Below the pieces are notes generated by a model, which made no database searches, had not been told where the DNA came from, and worked only from the letters and a program-made list of their open reading frames with translations. Source: Formicarius rufipectus (Eukaryota; Chordata; Aves; Passeriformes; Formicariidae). From it: 64,000 bases of DNA. The translations under genes and the position numbers were made by a program. Positions 40,201 through 54,112 of the stretch are shown one piece after another. Location of the stretch: positions 234,135 through 298,134 of the forward strand of contig VXAU01002076.1 of assembly GCA_013399695.1 (NCBI GenBank). Direction: 5' to 3'. Each line of letters opens with the position of its first letter. Position 1 is the stretch's first letter.

Positions 40201-43200
40201 AGTTGTTTTGAAGTTGGATGCTGGATAGCTGTCCTCTGAGGTGAGACTTCTCTCAGAAAGCCTTCTCGCCTGCAGCAGTGTTGCCCTCTTGTCACTAGCT
40301 GATCCCTTCCCTTCAAATGGAAATCAAATGAAGCATCATCTTGCTTTTGCTTTAGCCACAGTGCAAAGATTGTTATAATACCCAAACACTTATAGCTTCC
40401 CAGCAACATCAGAGGATAGACAGAGTACCTTAAACATTCCACTTCTTTTATTACAGACTATGTGAAATAGTGGAACGCCAGGACAAATCTAAGGAAGTGA
40501 CATTATTTCTGCTGCAGAGCATAAGTTTATTCAGATTTTTAGTTCATGGGTTAAAAAGCACATTGGTCAGTGGTGTTGAACAGTGGTCCTGCATGCCCTA
40601 GAAACTGCATGTGGCAAAGGGGGTATTACTTCTACAAAGCCAGTGATTAATGAAAATTGGATCTAAACCATTAAACAATATTTTGCAGACACTATTTAGC
40701 AGACAAAAATAAATATGCAGAGATGAAAAAGTTTTAAGTGCTTGTAGCACTGAAAATCAAGGCTGAAAAGACATGACTTTGAATCTGTTCACTCTTGATG
40801 CCAGAGTGAATTACATTGTTTCCTATATTCAGTCCTACTGAAGAGTCATTTTGCATTACTTAGAAAAGTTGGACAACTACCGTTTAAACCTTCAGTTTCT
40901 GGTATTTCTCGTTCAAGTGTTGAAAGGTTGAAGAAATTATTTAGACTTATGGGAATCCAGGCAAATGGCATCCTGTATTTCCCCAACCGCTGACAAAAAG
41001 CTTCAGCTTGTGCTTTCAGTTTTTCAATCTTCTCTTTTGCCTAAGACAAAGACAATAATGACTGTTTGAAAACTAATCAGTTATTGTAATGCTACCTGGA
41101 TGAAAATGTAAATTATGTATTTCCAGTTCAGTAAATAATTTGCATTGTTTTCTCTCATGTTTTCTTGCCACATCACAGTCAGAGTTGTAACTGTTTTGAT
41201 TTGTATACTCACTTCTATTTTCAATGTGTTAATTTACATTATAGAAATGGAGAAGACTGATCTTTTAGTAGTGACCCACACAGTCCAGCATGAACAATCA
41301 CCATGAAATGTTTGCAGGTTCTACTTCTTTTATTACATACTGAGAAAATATTCTACTGAAGGTAATATTCTAAAAGAGAGATGTGTGGAAATCCAGCAAA
41401 CAGTATCAGTCGGTCCAAGGGAGGTAAAGGATTATGATTTCATTGAACAGATCTCACATTATATATGAATGACAGTACTGAACTGGCCAGCTACACACCA
41501 CAACAGGTTGTCTGCCCATCCAAATCAATCACATGTCTCTGAGATACAAATATTTCTGCTAATTCTACATTTCAGTCACCACCTTTGCTCCCCTCTATCT
41601 GCTTCAAGACTCAAGAATTTGTCAGTATTAATTTCCAAAGAGGTCAGTAATGAAAATGCACTTTTCCCTCCCATGACTTCTTTCTGTCAATCACAGACAC
41701 CAAACTGCTTCCACCATGGATGCACTAACTGGCTTCCCCTCCAGTGTTCCTGGTACTCTGTCCTGTAACAAAGGATCTGCTAGTTATCTGGGAATTTTTT
41801 CTTCATTTTTTTTTTTCCTCTTTGAGCATGCATTTTTTGATCTAAACATTCTTTATAGTTATTTACTTACCTTGCCACCCTCACTTTCTTTAAGAACCAT
41901 GTAGGGTTCTGCACAGTCTCCAATTTCTCCTTGCTGAAGCACTTTTTCTATCTACAAAAAACAATAAGACACTCATAAATGAAAAATATCACCCAAAAAG
42001 TAACACATTGAAAGAGCCTGCCTAAACATTTCAACATGAAATGTCTTAAAGCTGTGTTTATAGAGTGACTGATACTAAACCTCCTAGTCTCCCATCTGTT
42101 GGAGAGCAGAAAACATACATGTGACAGACAACACTGTCAATCAGTTACTCCTGTATTTTCACTGAAATCAGGAAATTAACACATTCCAAATGAAGTGGTT
42201 CAGGCTAACTCAGTGTCAATTAACAAACTAAATGATGCAAAGAGCACTAAATCAAAGACCAAAAAAAAACTCCAAAGAATGTAAATACAATTTTTTAAAG
42301 CATCTTATTTCATTATACTTTTAATTTCCCATAGCCAGAGATAGGAAATTTTAAGTACTTAGTAGAAATAGAATACAGAATATCAATATAACTTCTAAGA
42401 TATAAAGTGAGATATACTGAGTGGACAGCTGCACATATACTATTAAAAGCTATCAGAATTCATCTCATCTAGAAGAAATCCATGTTTGTCAGCTCCATGA
42501 CCTCCGACAAGAGGCACAGCTGAAAACAGGCAGAAGGGTGTTGAAGTAACACTATAACATACCTTTATTACCAGGTATATGTCTGATGAGGGATAAGTGA
42601 CAGAAAATACCGCCGATCTTGCCTGAGTTGACAAGTCAATGGAAGGTGTATGACCACGCAAGAATCCTCTTAATGAGTCGGGGTTGAGGTCACAATGAAA
42701 ATTTTCTGAGATCTTGAAAAGAAAAAGGATTAAAATATATTTCAAAGGAAGAGTTCTTCAAATTCTATTTTAAAACAAGTCAAGTGTAGTAACTAGAATT
42801 ATAAAATAAACAATTGCAAGTGTGTGACTTTGAGTGAATTAAAAGAATCCTGAAGCAGACTGCATGTGTGAAAAAGTTGCAGGTTTTTTGTATGTTTTCC
42901 TAAATTATTACTCCAGAGATAAAAACCCAAGCCAACTCAACAAAAATACTGTGTGCACACTTACCTTTTTTCTTTCCTTTATGTCATAGAGAGCTATGCA
43001 TGCAAACAAAGGTTCGATCTCTATATCAAACCTGTTAGGGAAAGACACACAAGACACTGATTGCTACTGCACTCTTATGGCTCTGTATAATTAAAAAAAG
43101 AGAAAAGGCTGTATTTTGATTGGCACTTTTGTCAGAAAATAAGGAAAAATACTTAGTTCCCTCAACTCTCTCAAAATCTTCAGAATTTTTTTATTAGTGC

Positions 43201-46200
43201 ATTATATTAGATGACTTCAAGAGAAAAAGAAGGAAAGTACACTGCATTCAGTGTGTTTTTGACATTTGACAGAAAGGTGGTCTCATATAGCAGTTAAAAA
43301 CTATCGTATCTTCCTGGATTTTTTTCCCCATTTATGAAATTGTGCTGGTTTTGGCTGGGGTAGAATTAGATTTCTTCACAGTGGCTGGTATGGAGCTGGG
43401 TTTTGGATTTGTGCTGAATATAGGGTTGATGATATAGAGAGGATTTTTACTGCTGAGCAGGTCTTGCACCGAGCCAAGGCCTTTTCTGCTTTTTATACTG
43501 CCATGGTCATAAGGAAATTGGGAGGCATGGGAGGTTGGGAGGAGACACAGCTGGGACAGGTGACCCAAACTGATGAAAGGGATATTCAAAACCTGTAACA
43601 TAGAGTATGACATCATGGTCAGTATAGAAAGTGGGGAGAAGAAGACGGAAAGGGGGGATGTTTGGAGTGAAGCTGTTTGTCTTCCCATGTAACCTTTACA
43701 TCTCCTGGATGATCACTGAACACCTGCCTGCCCATGGGAAACAGTGGCTTAATTCCTTGTTTCAGTCTACTTGCATGTCCAGATTTTGCTTTCCCCACTA
43801 AACTGCCTGTGTTAAACCACCACTTTTCTGGCTTTTCAGTTTTCTCCCTGATCTCACTGGTAGGGTACCGAGTGAGTGGCTGCATGGAGCTTGGTTGCCA
43901 GCTGGAGCAAAACCATGACAAAAGTCTAGTAGTGTGTAGGAACCAATGTAGTTGGTTTGAAATACATAATTTGGGCTCATTCTCAACTCCTTTTCAAACT
44001 GACAAGTTTAAGAGTTCTGTGATGATGGATTGAAATAGTCCTTTGTGACACTAAGAACACATGAGCATGTGAATTACTGTGTAGGACACCTGCAGTGGTA
44101 TCATGGAGTGGGCAGGTGTTCACTACTGTGAACTGAGAAATGGTGAGTGGGGCTTGTGAAGGATACTTACTTCAGAGTCTGCAGTTTCACTAAAATCCTG
44201 TTGCCCAGATGTTCCTTTGGGCAATCCGGCACTGGCCGTATCTCCACTGCATCTTCCTATTGTTAAACAGTAATTCTAGTCATACTCAATCAAAACAAAT
44301 GTAAATTTACATACTCGCATAAAACCTTTCTGTGATGGTAGCTGGGCTGCTGCTAAAGACTAGCACCTTCCCCCACTCAGTGGGCATGTAATCTCTCCAG
44401 AGATGAAAGAAAATTGATTTATTATTTCTGAATATTTACATTCCTGACCCCCAAATATTTACACTTCTGCACTCCAAGTAAGAGTTTTAGAGAAGAGTAG
44501 CACCCTCACATAGCCCTATTACCAGGATGTGGCTTGACTCACGCTGAGTGGGGTATAATGGAGCCTTACGCAACATGATAAATCCAACCCTCTGGATGAA
44601 AACTGAAGACAGCTGGCAGGACCCCACAGTGCCATGCCTTCACCCTGTTGTTATCCAAGGGTGACACCTATCCAGGCCACAGACCCTCTTTTTGAACAGA
44701 GGTGCATCTTAGCCATACTCATGCCAGCACAGCTGGCTGGGAAAGAGTAACAGGACCGCCAGCCTTCCATCTCACCTCATCCACAGAGGGGTAGAGGGCG
44801 AGGAGCTCAGGGTGCCTGTTGGTGCGCCGCGCCTCCTCGTTTTGCCTCTCGAACTCCTCGGCACTGACGTGCCACAGCAGGCTCTCCAAGCGGGGGTCTG
44901 GCTGCAGGCTGCGTAGCTCCAGGTCAGAGGAGGCGACAGTTGTCCTTGATGCCTCCTCGGGGAGAGCATGGACATGTTGAGGTCCTACCTGCTGGAAAAC
45001 AGCAAAAAGGCAAGCTGTGGCTTGAGCACTGGAGCGTCACAGAATGACTTGTGGTGGTCCGGCAAGGGGGACCTTGACACCGTCTCTGCCATGAAGCCTA
45101 ATGTTGAGCACTTGACACCATTCCAGAGAACCTAGGATGCTTCTTTTGAGGGAAGCTGCAGTATTTGAATGCTTTTGCCAAAGTTAAGAAAATGTACCTG
45201 GTAATTTGCATCTCCAGAATCCAATGTTTCTGATTCAAATGTTTGTTTCTGAAGCATCTTGTGAAAATCCTTTCGGGATCCCTTGTTTTTCAGGCTACAA
45301 GCATCTGAATTCCCTTGGTTCCTTTCTCGGACAAGCCCGAGAAAGTCAGGATAGCATGAGAAGGAGTTAAAGGAAAATAAAACAGAAAAGATAAATAAAA
45401 AAATATTAAGGAACTGTAGAAATTGTTCTGCAAAAGAGCAGCATAGTGCAGCTTTTATGCACAAATGTGATATTTCACAACTTTGTTTTAACATACCACT
45501 GCAACTCTATCATATGTATTAAGCACAATTTTAAAAGGAAGAAAATTAATTCATATCACTTTTGCATAGACCACAAGACTGAGACAACAACAAAACCACA
45601 CCTAGGTACAAATTCATCTCTGATCTGCTGATTATTTCAGTGACCTTAAGAACATGGACTGGGATCACTTATATTTTGCTTCTGCAATTATGCATTGAGG
45701 AGCTTAGTGCTCTTATCCTGGACCTGGCCAGCATCCCAAGTCTATCACAGGAAGCAATCCACTCCTTTCAAACAATGCCTGTTTTTGAAGAGGGCTATTC
45801 CTATGGCACAATGTAACCCTCTCTGCTGGCAACTTTGCAAAATTTTGCAGCAAGGTACCAATTTTAAGTTACATTTTTGAGGCAGACATTAAAAAACATC
45901 AGGTATTCTGAAAAGAAAGATACCAGATACATCCTGAGTTCGGTTTCTTTCACTAGCATGCAATTTGCTAAATCTTGCTATAGCCTTTTTGCAATCACCC
46001 TCCTTAGTTACAGGATCCTGTTTTGTTCATTTTCCTTTCCATAACACTCCCAAAGAAAGACTAAACATCTGAGTGCTTTCATAAAAAAAAACCACAATAA
46101 GCAATTATTGATCAGGGAGACACCGTTTTATTACATTTTGGGAGTCACCGAATTATATGCTCTGATGTGTTTTAATTTTAACTGTTGGCATTTTAATCAT

Positions 46201-49200
46201 TTACCAGTCAACTGCAAAGAAAACTAAAGTTGTAAAAGAGACAATCCCAGCTCTCCTTAGATGTGACCTTGTTTTGAAACCACCATAATAATCCAGAATG
46301 GAAGATGGAAATTCTGCATCACTTTAAGGTATTTAAGCATCCAAAAGAGACTGTGTGGATTACTTTTTCACCACCTCCAGTGGCAAATGATTGGTTGAGA
46401 AATTTATGTACCTGAGTTCACACTTTGCCTCTAGTTTACAAGCCACAGTAGAGATGTCTTTCCCCTAAGGTACTCCTGGAAAATTTATTTATATTGTTTA
46501 TTTATTATGAAAAGCATGGTAACAATTAAAACTCACCAAGTGGCAAATGATACTTTCAGCACATATGTCAGTTTAATGGCCACACACTGAACTAAGAAGA
46601 TGGAATGAGGAAAAGGAATAAAGGACAACCAAAAGGAGAAACAGGCAGAGGAACAAGCCTCCCATTCAGTCTCTGGCAAAAAAAAACAACACGGACTCCA
46701 GCTGTGTCCAGCTTCAGCCACATAGCTCTCTGTCCTGGGGCACAAGGATCACCTCTGCTCATGTCACTCACAGAAGACTCCTCAGTCTCCTGTTCTGAAC
46801 ATTCACATTCATGAATGGATAAAAGTCACACACCCCACTCATCCATAGCTCACCATTCAGCATCCTATCCTATTAACCTGTCTCCTAAGAAGACAACTAC
46901 AGTTTTTCCAGCCTTTTTCAAAACAATGGAAAGCCTCTTTACTCACTCTCCTTTTGATATCTTTTCTTTGTGTACTGAAAATAGGGTCCAAGCATAACTC
47001 AAGATTCCCAATAACAATCACTTGTTTATGTGACAGTGCAGCATATTTGACACTGTCTTGTCCTTTGCAATTTTTAAAAATTTCCTTGCATTGTTAGCCA
47101 TTGCCATCAAAGCTCAGCTCTCTAGCAGAGTCCATTATGTTTTCTACAAAGTCAATTGCTCAATAAAGGTTTTGAATACAAATTTACTTCAACTGAAAGA
47201 ATGAAGTAGTAAAACAGAAGAAAACTTTCCACATACATGTATTTCTATTACTCCATTCACATTTCTACCAATACACCTAAGTACAAATATAGCTATATTC
47301 TGGTTTTCTCCTCACCTACTTAAATGCTCACTGCCTTCTGTGCACAAACAAAGCTGTGTGCTGGCTCTTTAGAGCTTGCTCAGAGCAATACAGTGTGAAA
47401 GAGTTAGTACCTCTGCTCTGAACAGGACAGGTGGAGACCCGCAAAACCCACGAATATATTTTTAGTGACTCACTGTGGAACAGTTCTGAGAATTCAATCA
47501 ATTTCATCAGCACCCCTGGAGGAAGTATCTCAATAACCCTCAGCAGTTGCTCTGCTAAGGAGCACAAGCTGCACAGTTAAACAATGCAATTTCTTTACAA
47601 TCACCAGGAGTCAACCCATGAAGCACTGCCGGTTGAAGTACACCAAGTCAGAAGAACAGAGAGCACCCAAGGTGGGCGAAGGGGCACAGCACAATGGTAG
47701 CAAATGTGCCAGCATTCTACTATCAGCTGCCCCTACTGCTTCTTGAGAACAGGGCACGAGTGCAGGAGGGGATGAACAGGAAGTGTTACAGAAAAACAGC
47801 TCTAAAAACAACTTTCTGAAGAACAGGGTGGGTTCATGGGGAAGGAGGCTAGACATCCCCATCTCCCAGACTCCTCTAAGAGTCTGCGACAGACACCCCT
47901 GCACAGAAAGCAATGACTGAGGGTTCTCTTCACATTTAATATATGAAATGGAATAGACTGAAATGAAATTAAAATACAATAAACTAGACTAAAGGAAATT
48001 AAATCACTTATAAATACTACAGGCCCAGTTCTGTATGTTGAGTTACACTGACCTCAAACACAGAAATATTTTTTTTTACTGGTGTGAAATAGTAAAGGTG
48101 GATATAACACTAATAATCCTATGAATACACTCAATCACTGCTGGGAAAGCGCATAATCCTCGAGTTTTCAGACACCATTAGAAATCAGATCATGCTGAAT
48201 TTTCAGGGCTTGGATAGGAGCAAAGCATGTAATTTTTATCCCTGTTATCTTTTCCTTTAGTGGGATCAACTAGTACTAGTATTCCTGATTGGTTAATCAT
48301 CATTACAGATGATTAATGTGTAATTCTTCCCACTTAACTCCCAGAGTGCCTGATAATTAAGAAGCATATGCAACAGCATTTAGCAATAGCTCACCATCAC
48401 AAACAAGACAATGTAATTATATATACTACTGGAAAGTCAGTTCTTGTCTTCAATCACTTATTAAAATCATTATTCTGTAGGAGTACTTAAAACAGCAAGC
48501 ATCCCCTCTTTGATAAATAAGACTGAATGTATTTTTTATTTAATTTAATTGTATGTAGCTTACTTTCGATTCACAATCAGCCACTCACGGGTGTATGTCT
48601 GAACACAGTCTTTGACATGTGAGTCCAGTTCAACCCTGTGGAAAAAGCAACATTGTAAATATTTTAGCAACTAAGCCATACTTAGTTGCTAAAGGACAAA
48701 GAAATTTATCTAAACATACTATTCAGATGAAGGCCTCTCTATTAGCCCTCTTTTTTATATTTATTTTACTGCTAAATGCCTGTTTGAGGTTTAAAAAATC
48801 CTGTGTGCCACATGAATTCCCTGATGCAGGTTTTTGTTACTGTGTTTATCAATTTACAGAAATCTACTTAACATGATTCCTATTTCTTAACACCACTGTT
48901 GCTGTAAAATACAGTAAAATGAATTAAATTATACCACCTACCCAACTTTGTGATTTTCAAAACTTGGTAACAAACCTCAAGATACAGAGAGAATTTCCAG
49001 CTTCTTAAGCTCCTGGACTCTTGCAAATACATAGTTTTTATGTATGTTTCTGGTGCAACTTTCTCCTTCTCATGGAAATGAAGAAAAATGCAAAAAAGGA
49101 CCCTAAGCTTTTAATCAGGTAGCATAGCAAAATTTTAAGATCTAAGAATATGTTATAATTTAATTTGATGGTTTTCAAATATATATATTTTAATGTAGGG

Positions 49201-52200
49201 GGTTGTCAGTTCTGTCTGATAGGCTGGATACTGTTTAGAACCGAAATGCTATCAGCCAAAGTCAGTGTACATGAATTCGATGTCATGATGCTATAGTGAA
49301 ATTCCCTTACTCCTACTCTAAAATTTTTTAATGGCCTGTTCCAAATAATTTGTAACATTTTCTGATCCAGGTGAGTAAAAGAGTAAATCAGATACACATT
49401 CAATACAGGAGTGGGTGAAAGGTAGGATAATTGTAAGCACTTTCCATACAGAACTTCTAACACATTTGCAACTGATTATCAGGATGGGGTAACAGCAGAC
49501 CCAGGCTCACGTGTGCACTGCAGGGCGGAGCCTTGGCTGATTCCAGGCTGCTTTGTGCTCCTGCCACGGGTGGTTCCTGCATCTAGTTCAGGGTGGGAGG
49601 TATGTTTGCAAGCAGCTAGCACATGAATCCACTTTGGTCGACGGTATCTGTTTCCTGCTCTCTGTGCAGACAGACATCAAAGGCCACACTGCCTGCAGGC
49701 CAATCTTTGCTGCATGCCCTTCCTGTGTTCGCATCTTCCCTAACACATCCTGGCATCCCTGACCAGGATTTTCTCTGAAAACACTATTATCAAGAATAGC
49801 AGTGTGACCGACTAAATGGCAAGCTGCCGTGTAAAAAAAGAAAAAAAAAAACCAACCTGCTGAAAGCATATTTATTGGTATTGACTATTTCAGCTTTGCA
49901 ACAGATTCCTTATAAGACCCTCAATCATTCTGTGGTGTAAACCAGGCCTAAAAATGATTGTATAACATGAGTCTATGTGTGCTCTCATTGGAACAACAAA
50001 TAGATAACTGCTGTTTCAAACATCAAGCATGTTGGGAAATAACCTTGGAAATACGGAAGAAATATTTTAGATCTAATTTCAAAAGTTAGATGCTTTAAAA
50101 CATATTTTCATTCATCATTTAAATAAATGTGAACTTCAAGCACCAAAATATTCAGTCTCCCACAACAATTCTCTCTCTCCAATGCACAGGAAAACAAGAA
50201 TTTATTATAAAGATTGGAAATTTCTCTGTGAGTAACTTCAAGTGAAAAACACCTTTTCTGCAAATGTTAGACAATCCCTGAGGAGCTGTGGAATTCTCAG
50301 GCAAACTAGTATAGTGTGCCTCATTTCTGCTCCCTTTGTTCTCCTGAACTTCCTGAGGTATGCACTGGTCCAAAAAGAAACTTGCAGACTGAGACCTTGT
50401 TCAGAGAAGGGTTCTCAGATAGTCTACAGCTGGCAGAAATCATACAGACTTTGTTTCCTGCTTAGTCTTACTGCATTTGGTATGCTGGGCAGAAAAAACT
50501 GAAGTTGTAGGGATCTCTTTTTCATACAGCTGGCTGGTATGAATTAGGGCAGCCTATAGCAACATTTCCAGGAACTCAGGGGGATGCAGATCTACTCCAT
50601 GAGCCAAGACACCATAAACTAAGCCTGTTTGTCTCCTCAGCATTCGGGTTCAGTACAGCAGAGAATATAGACTATGCTGTTCATTTGCTGAATATACTGG
50701 TAGGAGCCAGACCCCTATCCCACATTGCACAGTTAGTCATCTTTGCAGACATAGCAGTTTAGGGATAAACTGGTACTGGCTTCAAGTTTATCTCATGGTT
50801 ACTGCTTGCAAAACTCAATGGGCCCTTGAGATTCAACTCAAAGGTACCATTTACAGTGAAATAGACTTTGAAGAGTATTTTGTATACAATGCATAGACTC
50901 TGTTAAACCACATCAGAAAACTCTGATGGATTTTTTTCATTCTGAAAAATTCTGCTGCCCATAGTGTGCCTGCTTATCAAACCAGTTTAAATATGTGCAG
51001 GACCGTTGAGTGCCACTGTCAGCACATGCTACCTATTTAATTTAAGCTGTTGAAAATAGTGGAATTATTTCATCAATGTCAGCCTGATACTGAAAATGAC
51101 TTCTACACTAGAAATTAACACTTTTTTCCCCCTCCAAACTTTGAGAAATATGAACTAATTCCCAACCATTTAAGCAAGACAGGTACTGAGAAAAGAGTAT
51201 TTGTGATCTGATCAATGTCACATAACACAAAGCTGGAAAAAACAAAGGGGGAAAAAACAAGAAAAGAAAAAACTCTCAATTCTATGCTTACTATACGATC
51301 AGAATCAACTTCCATCTCTGGTATCACAGCTGCAAAAATTTCATACTATTCTCCTGCTTTTCTTTACTCTTCTTCTTTGTCTACATCTGCCTCACTTCTG
51401 CTCCTACCAGCAAGCTCAGGAAGTTGTTTAAACACTTGTGTAATTTCAAGTGTGCAAAGAGGCCTAACAAAATCAATAGCAAAATTCAAACATTCAGAAA
51501 CTGTGTAATAGCTGGATGATTAGCAAAATGAGGTGTTTGGATCAGCATCTTCAAAACTATTTTTGAACCTCTAGCATTTCAGAGGGAGAGAAATTCTCCT
51601 TACCCATCTTCTGGCACAGAAGGTTGCAAAGTCCTGCACTCTTTGGGTGTAAAGACAACATCCAGGTCATCTTCAGGAAAGTCCCCAAGTTCTTGTGCTA
51701 GTTCTGAGTCCAAGTTGTTCAGCTGTGTCATTAGGAAGCCTTCAAAATCTACTGGGTCTACTGCGTCATAAAAGGAAGGCTAATGAGAAATAAAGAGGCA
51801 TTTATTTTAGAAACAGTTGTCTTCTCAATAGTGTAATTTAGGCTTATTTATGTAATTATTGTAATTGTACCATTATTTATTAAACATCAGAAACAAACTT
51901 CCAACTTTCTAACCTAGGAAAAAATAAAGTATAAGGGCAGGTGACCAAAATGACAGTGACAGGCAGCACCAGCTGGCAGGGAGCTGCTGATGGGCAGGAG
52001 ACACGAGAGGAAACACACCAGGAATAACAACGCTAAGTCTTGGAAGTTATTCAGAGCAAAGGACCAACTATAAGCATCATGGGTGCTGTCATGAGGATGC
52101 CACTCATTTGAGGTTCTGTGCCTGAAAGACACTACTACAAATGCTGTGTGTTTTTGACTGCGAACAAAGCTGGGCAGAATATATATTCAAAATTCAAAGA

Positions 52201-54078
52201 AAATACTATTTTCCATCTCTGAATGTTACTGGTTTGTATACTACTGGAGTTCTAATTTTATCATATTTGTCAAGGGTTCATACAGTACTTATGGAAAATA
52301 TGACATGGAACTACTAAAGTTATTACTGCAAACCTTACATATTTATCATTTCTACACCATATGACATTGCATCTTGATAGAGAGCAGTTGTGTCTCATTA
52401 CATTTAATTAGCAACTCTGACAGAGAATGTCCGATCGGAACAAAGTTAAATTAATACAAGCTCTACCACTCATGCTATTAAGCTGTTGTTTTTATCTGTC
52501 TAGTGACAAAAACAGAGGCAGAAAATCTTGTTTGATTTCGTACCTAGAGATGTTCCACACACACATAAATGTGACTTCATATGTCAAAAGTGTATGTTAT
52601 TCTGTGTAGAGATAAAACTGAAAATTATTTTGTTCGCTATATAGCTCATAAAAATACCCTGTATATATTTATGAAATAAAACATCTGTCCAGTTGAGTAG
52701 GGAGACTAAAATCTCTTCTCATTGATTTTCCTGATAAGTCAAAAATAGGTCTAAAAACTACAGCTTTAGAAAATGTATACTTTTATGTACTGTGACTTCC
52801 AGAAAAGCTGATGACATGCCAGCATAGTAAGAGTGCAGAAAATTAGTTACAGCATTTGAACAGCAGCACTGGAATAACTTATTTAGTAGGTGGCAGAATT
52901 CCAGCAAAAAATAGCTATCGAATCATCCCTGTCTGTAAAGAGCAAGGATTGCATTCCACTTGTGCGCTGACTAACCCAAATACCTTTCACTAGGTTGTCT
53001 TCTGAAGCTGCCAGCAAAAAATAAGTCTGTGGTGCTGCTGATGTTGTGTGGGGAAAAGAAGGCACCCAATGTGCCTGGTATCAAAACTGCCTTTATATTC
53101 AATGTTACTGTGGCTACTGTCTCATCCAACATTCCTTCTTGAGTTATCCTCCTTATACTTTCTTCTGCACAAACAAAATCAGCAAGTCTTCACTCATTAA
53201 TATGAGTCCTGCTTATACAAGGCTCTCATGGAAGTCAACAGGATTTTCACCTGAGCATGAAATGGCATTTGGACATATCACTGTTACATGTAAAACATTA
53301 GGAATTTTAGCTCAACAGGACAATGAGAAATTTCACAATTTATGAAACCTGTAAAGGTTTCATAACCTTTACAAAGCTCTGGTAACTCTGAACTAAAGTG
53401 GCTCACACTTAATATGCCATGTCAGACACTGCAGATAAGAAGAAGAGTGAATACTGATTAGTGGCAAGTACAGGTTTTGAACCTTTGTAGTGTTCTGGAA
53501 ATGTGAGAAAATTTTTCAGTTAAGAAAAACACAGAAATATCTTGTATAAAGTGAAACATATTTAGAAGAAAAGTGCTGGAACTATCTAGCGGAAGCAACC
53601 CAATTCGAACTTTTGAAAAAAAACAGATGTGGCAAATACTCATGCTAATAATGTAGTAGAGACCTTTGAATACAACAACGTACCACCCCCTGCTCCAAGT
53701 TCCCCTGTTATAGGAAAACTATATTGATCTCTGCATAAATACAGACTCTGAGCTCACCCCTCTGCCTATATATTTACTGAAATTATCTGAAAATATCTTT
53801 GGGAAAATCTGTTTCTTTGCTCTATTTTAGCCAAATGGAAAACCTAAAACTATCAGCAAGTCCAGAAAATCGTAAGGCAGCCAATCAAAGAAATATACTG
53901 TGCTGTTTATAAGTTTAAGTACTATCTCTGGTTGGTACCTAGGGTAGTGCTAAGGATACTGGAACAACTATTATAAGTAAATTGTGATTTTTATTTGCTA
54001 CTCTGTTTTTATTAATTATCAACATAATATCCTTAAAGCTCACTTACTGTACTGCCAGTGGTTAAAATATGCCATGTT

Positions 54079-54112
<34 letters not shown>

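Noticed and set aside
44776..44988. CpG-rich exon 6 as a promoter island
   Set aside because: It is fully explained as coding sequence matching human DOCK8. Kept only as a composition finding.
45132..45494. 120-codon frame around exon 5 as a complete ORF
   Set aside because: It is exon 5 plus open intron sequence on both sides. The DOCK8 similarity ends at the splice sites.
46806..46817. Perfect 12-bp palindrome cattcatgaatg
   Set aside because: A single short palindrome is expected by chance in 64 kb and nothing around it suggests a binding site.
49500..49760. GC-richer patch as an exon or LTR
   Set aside because: No DOCK8 similarity, no frame with splice sites in phase, and no LTR family I can recognise.
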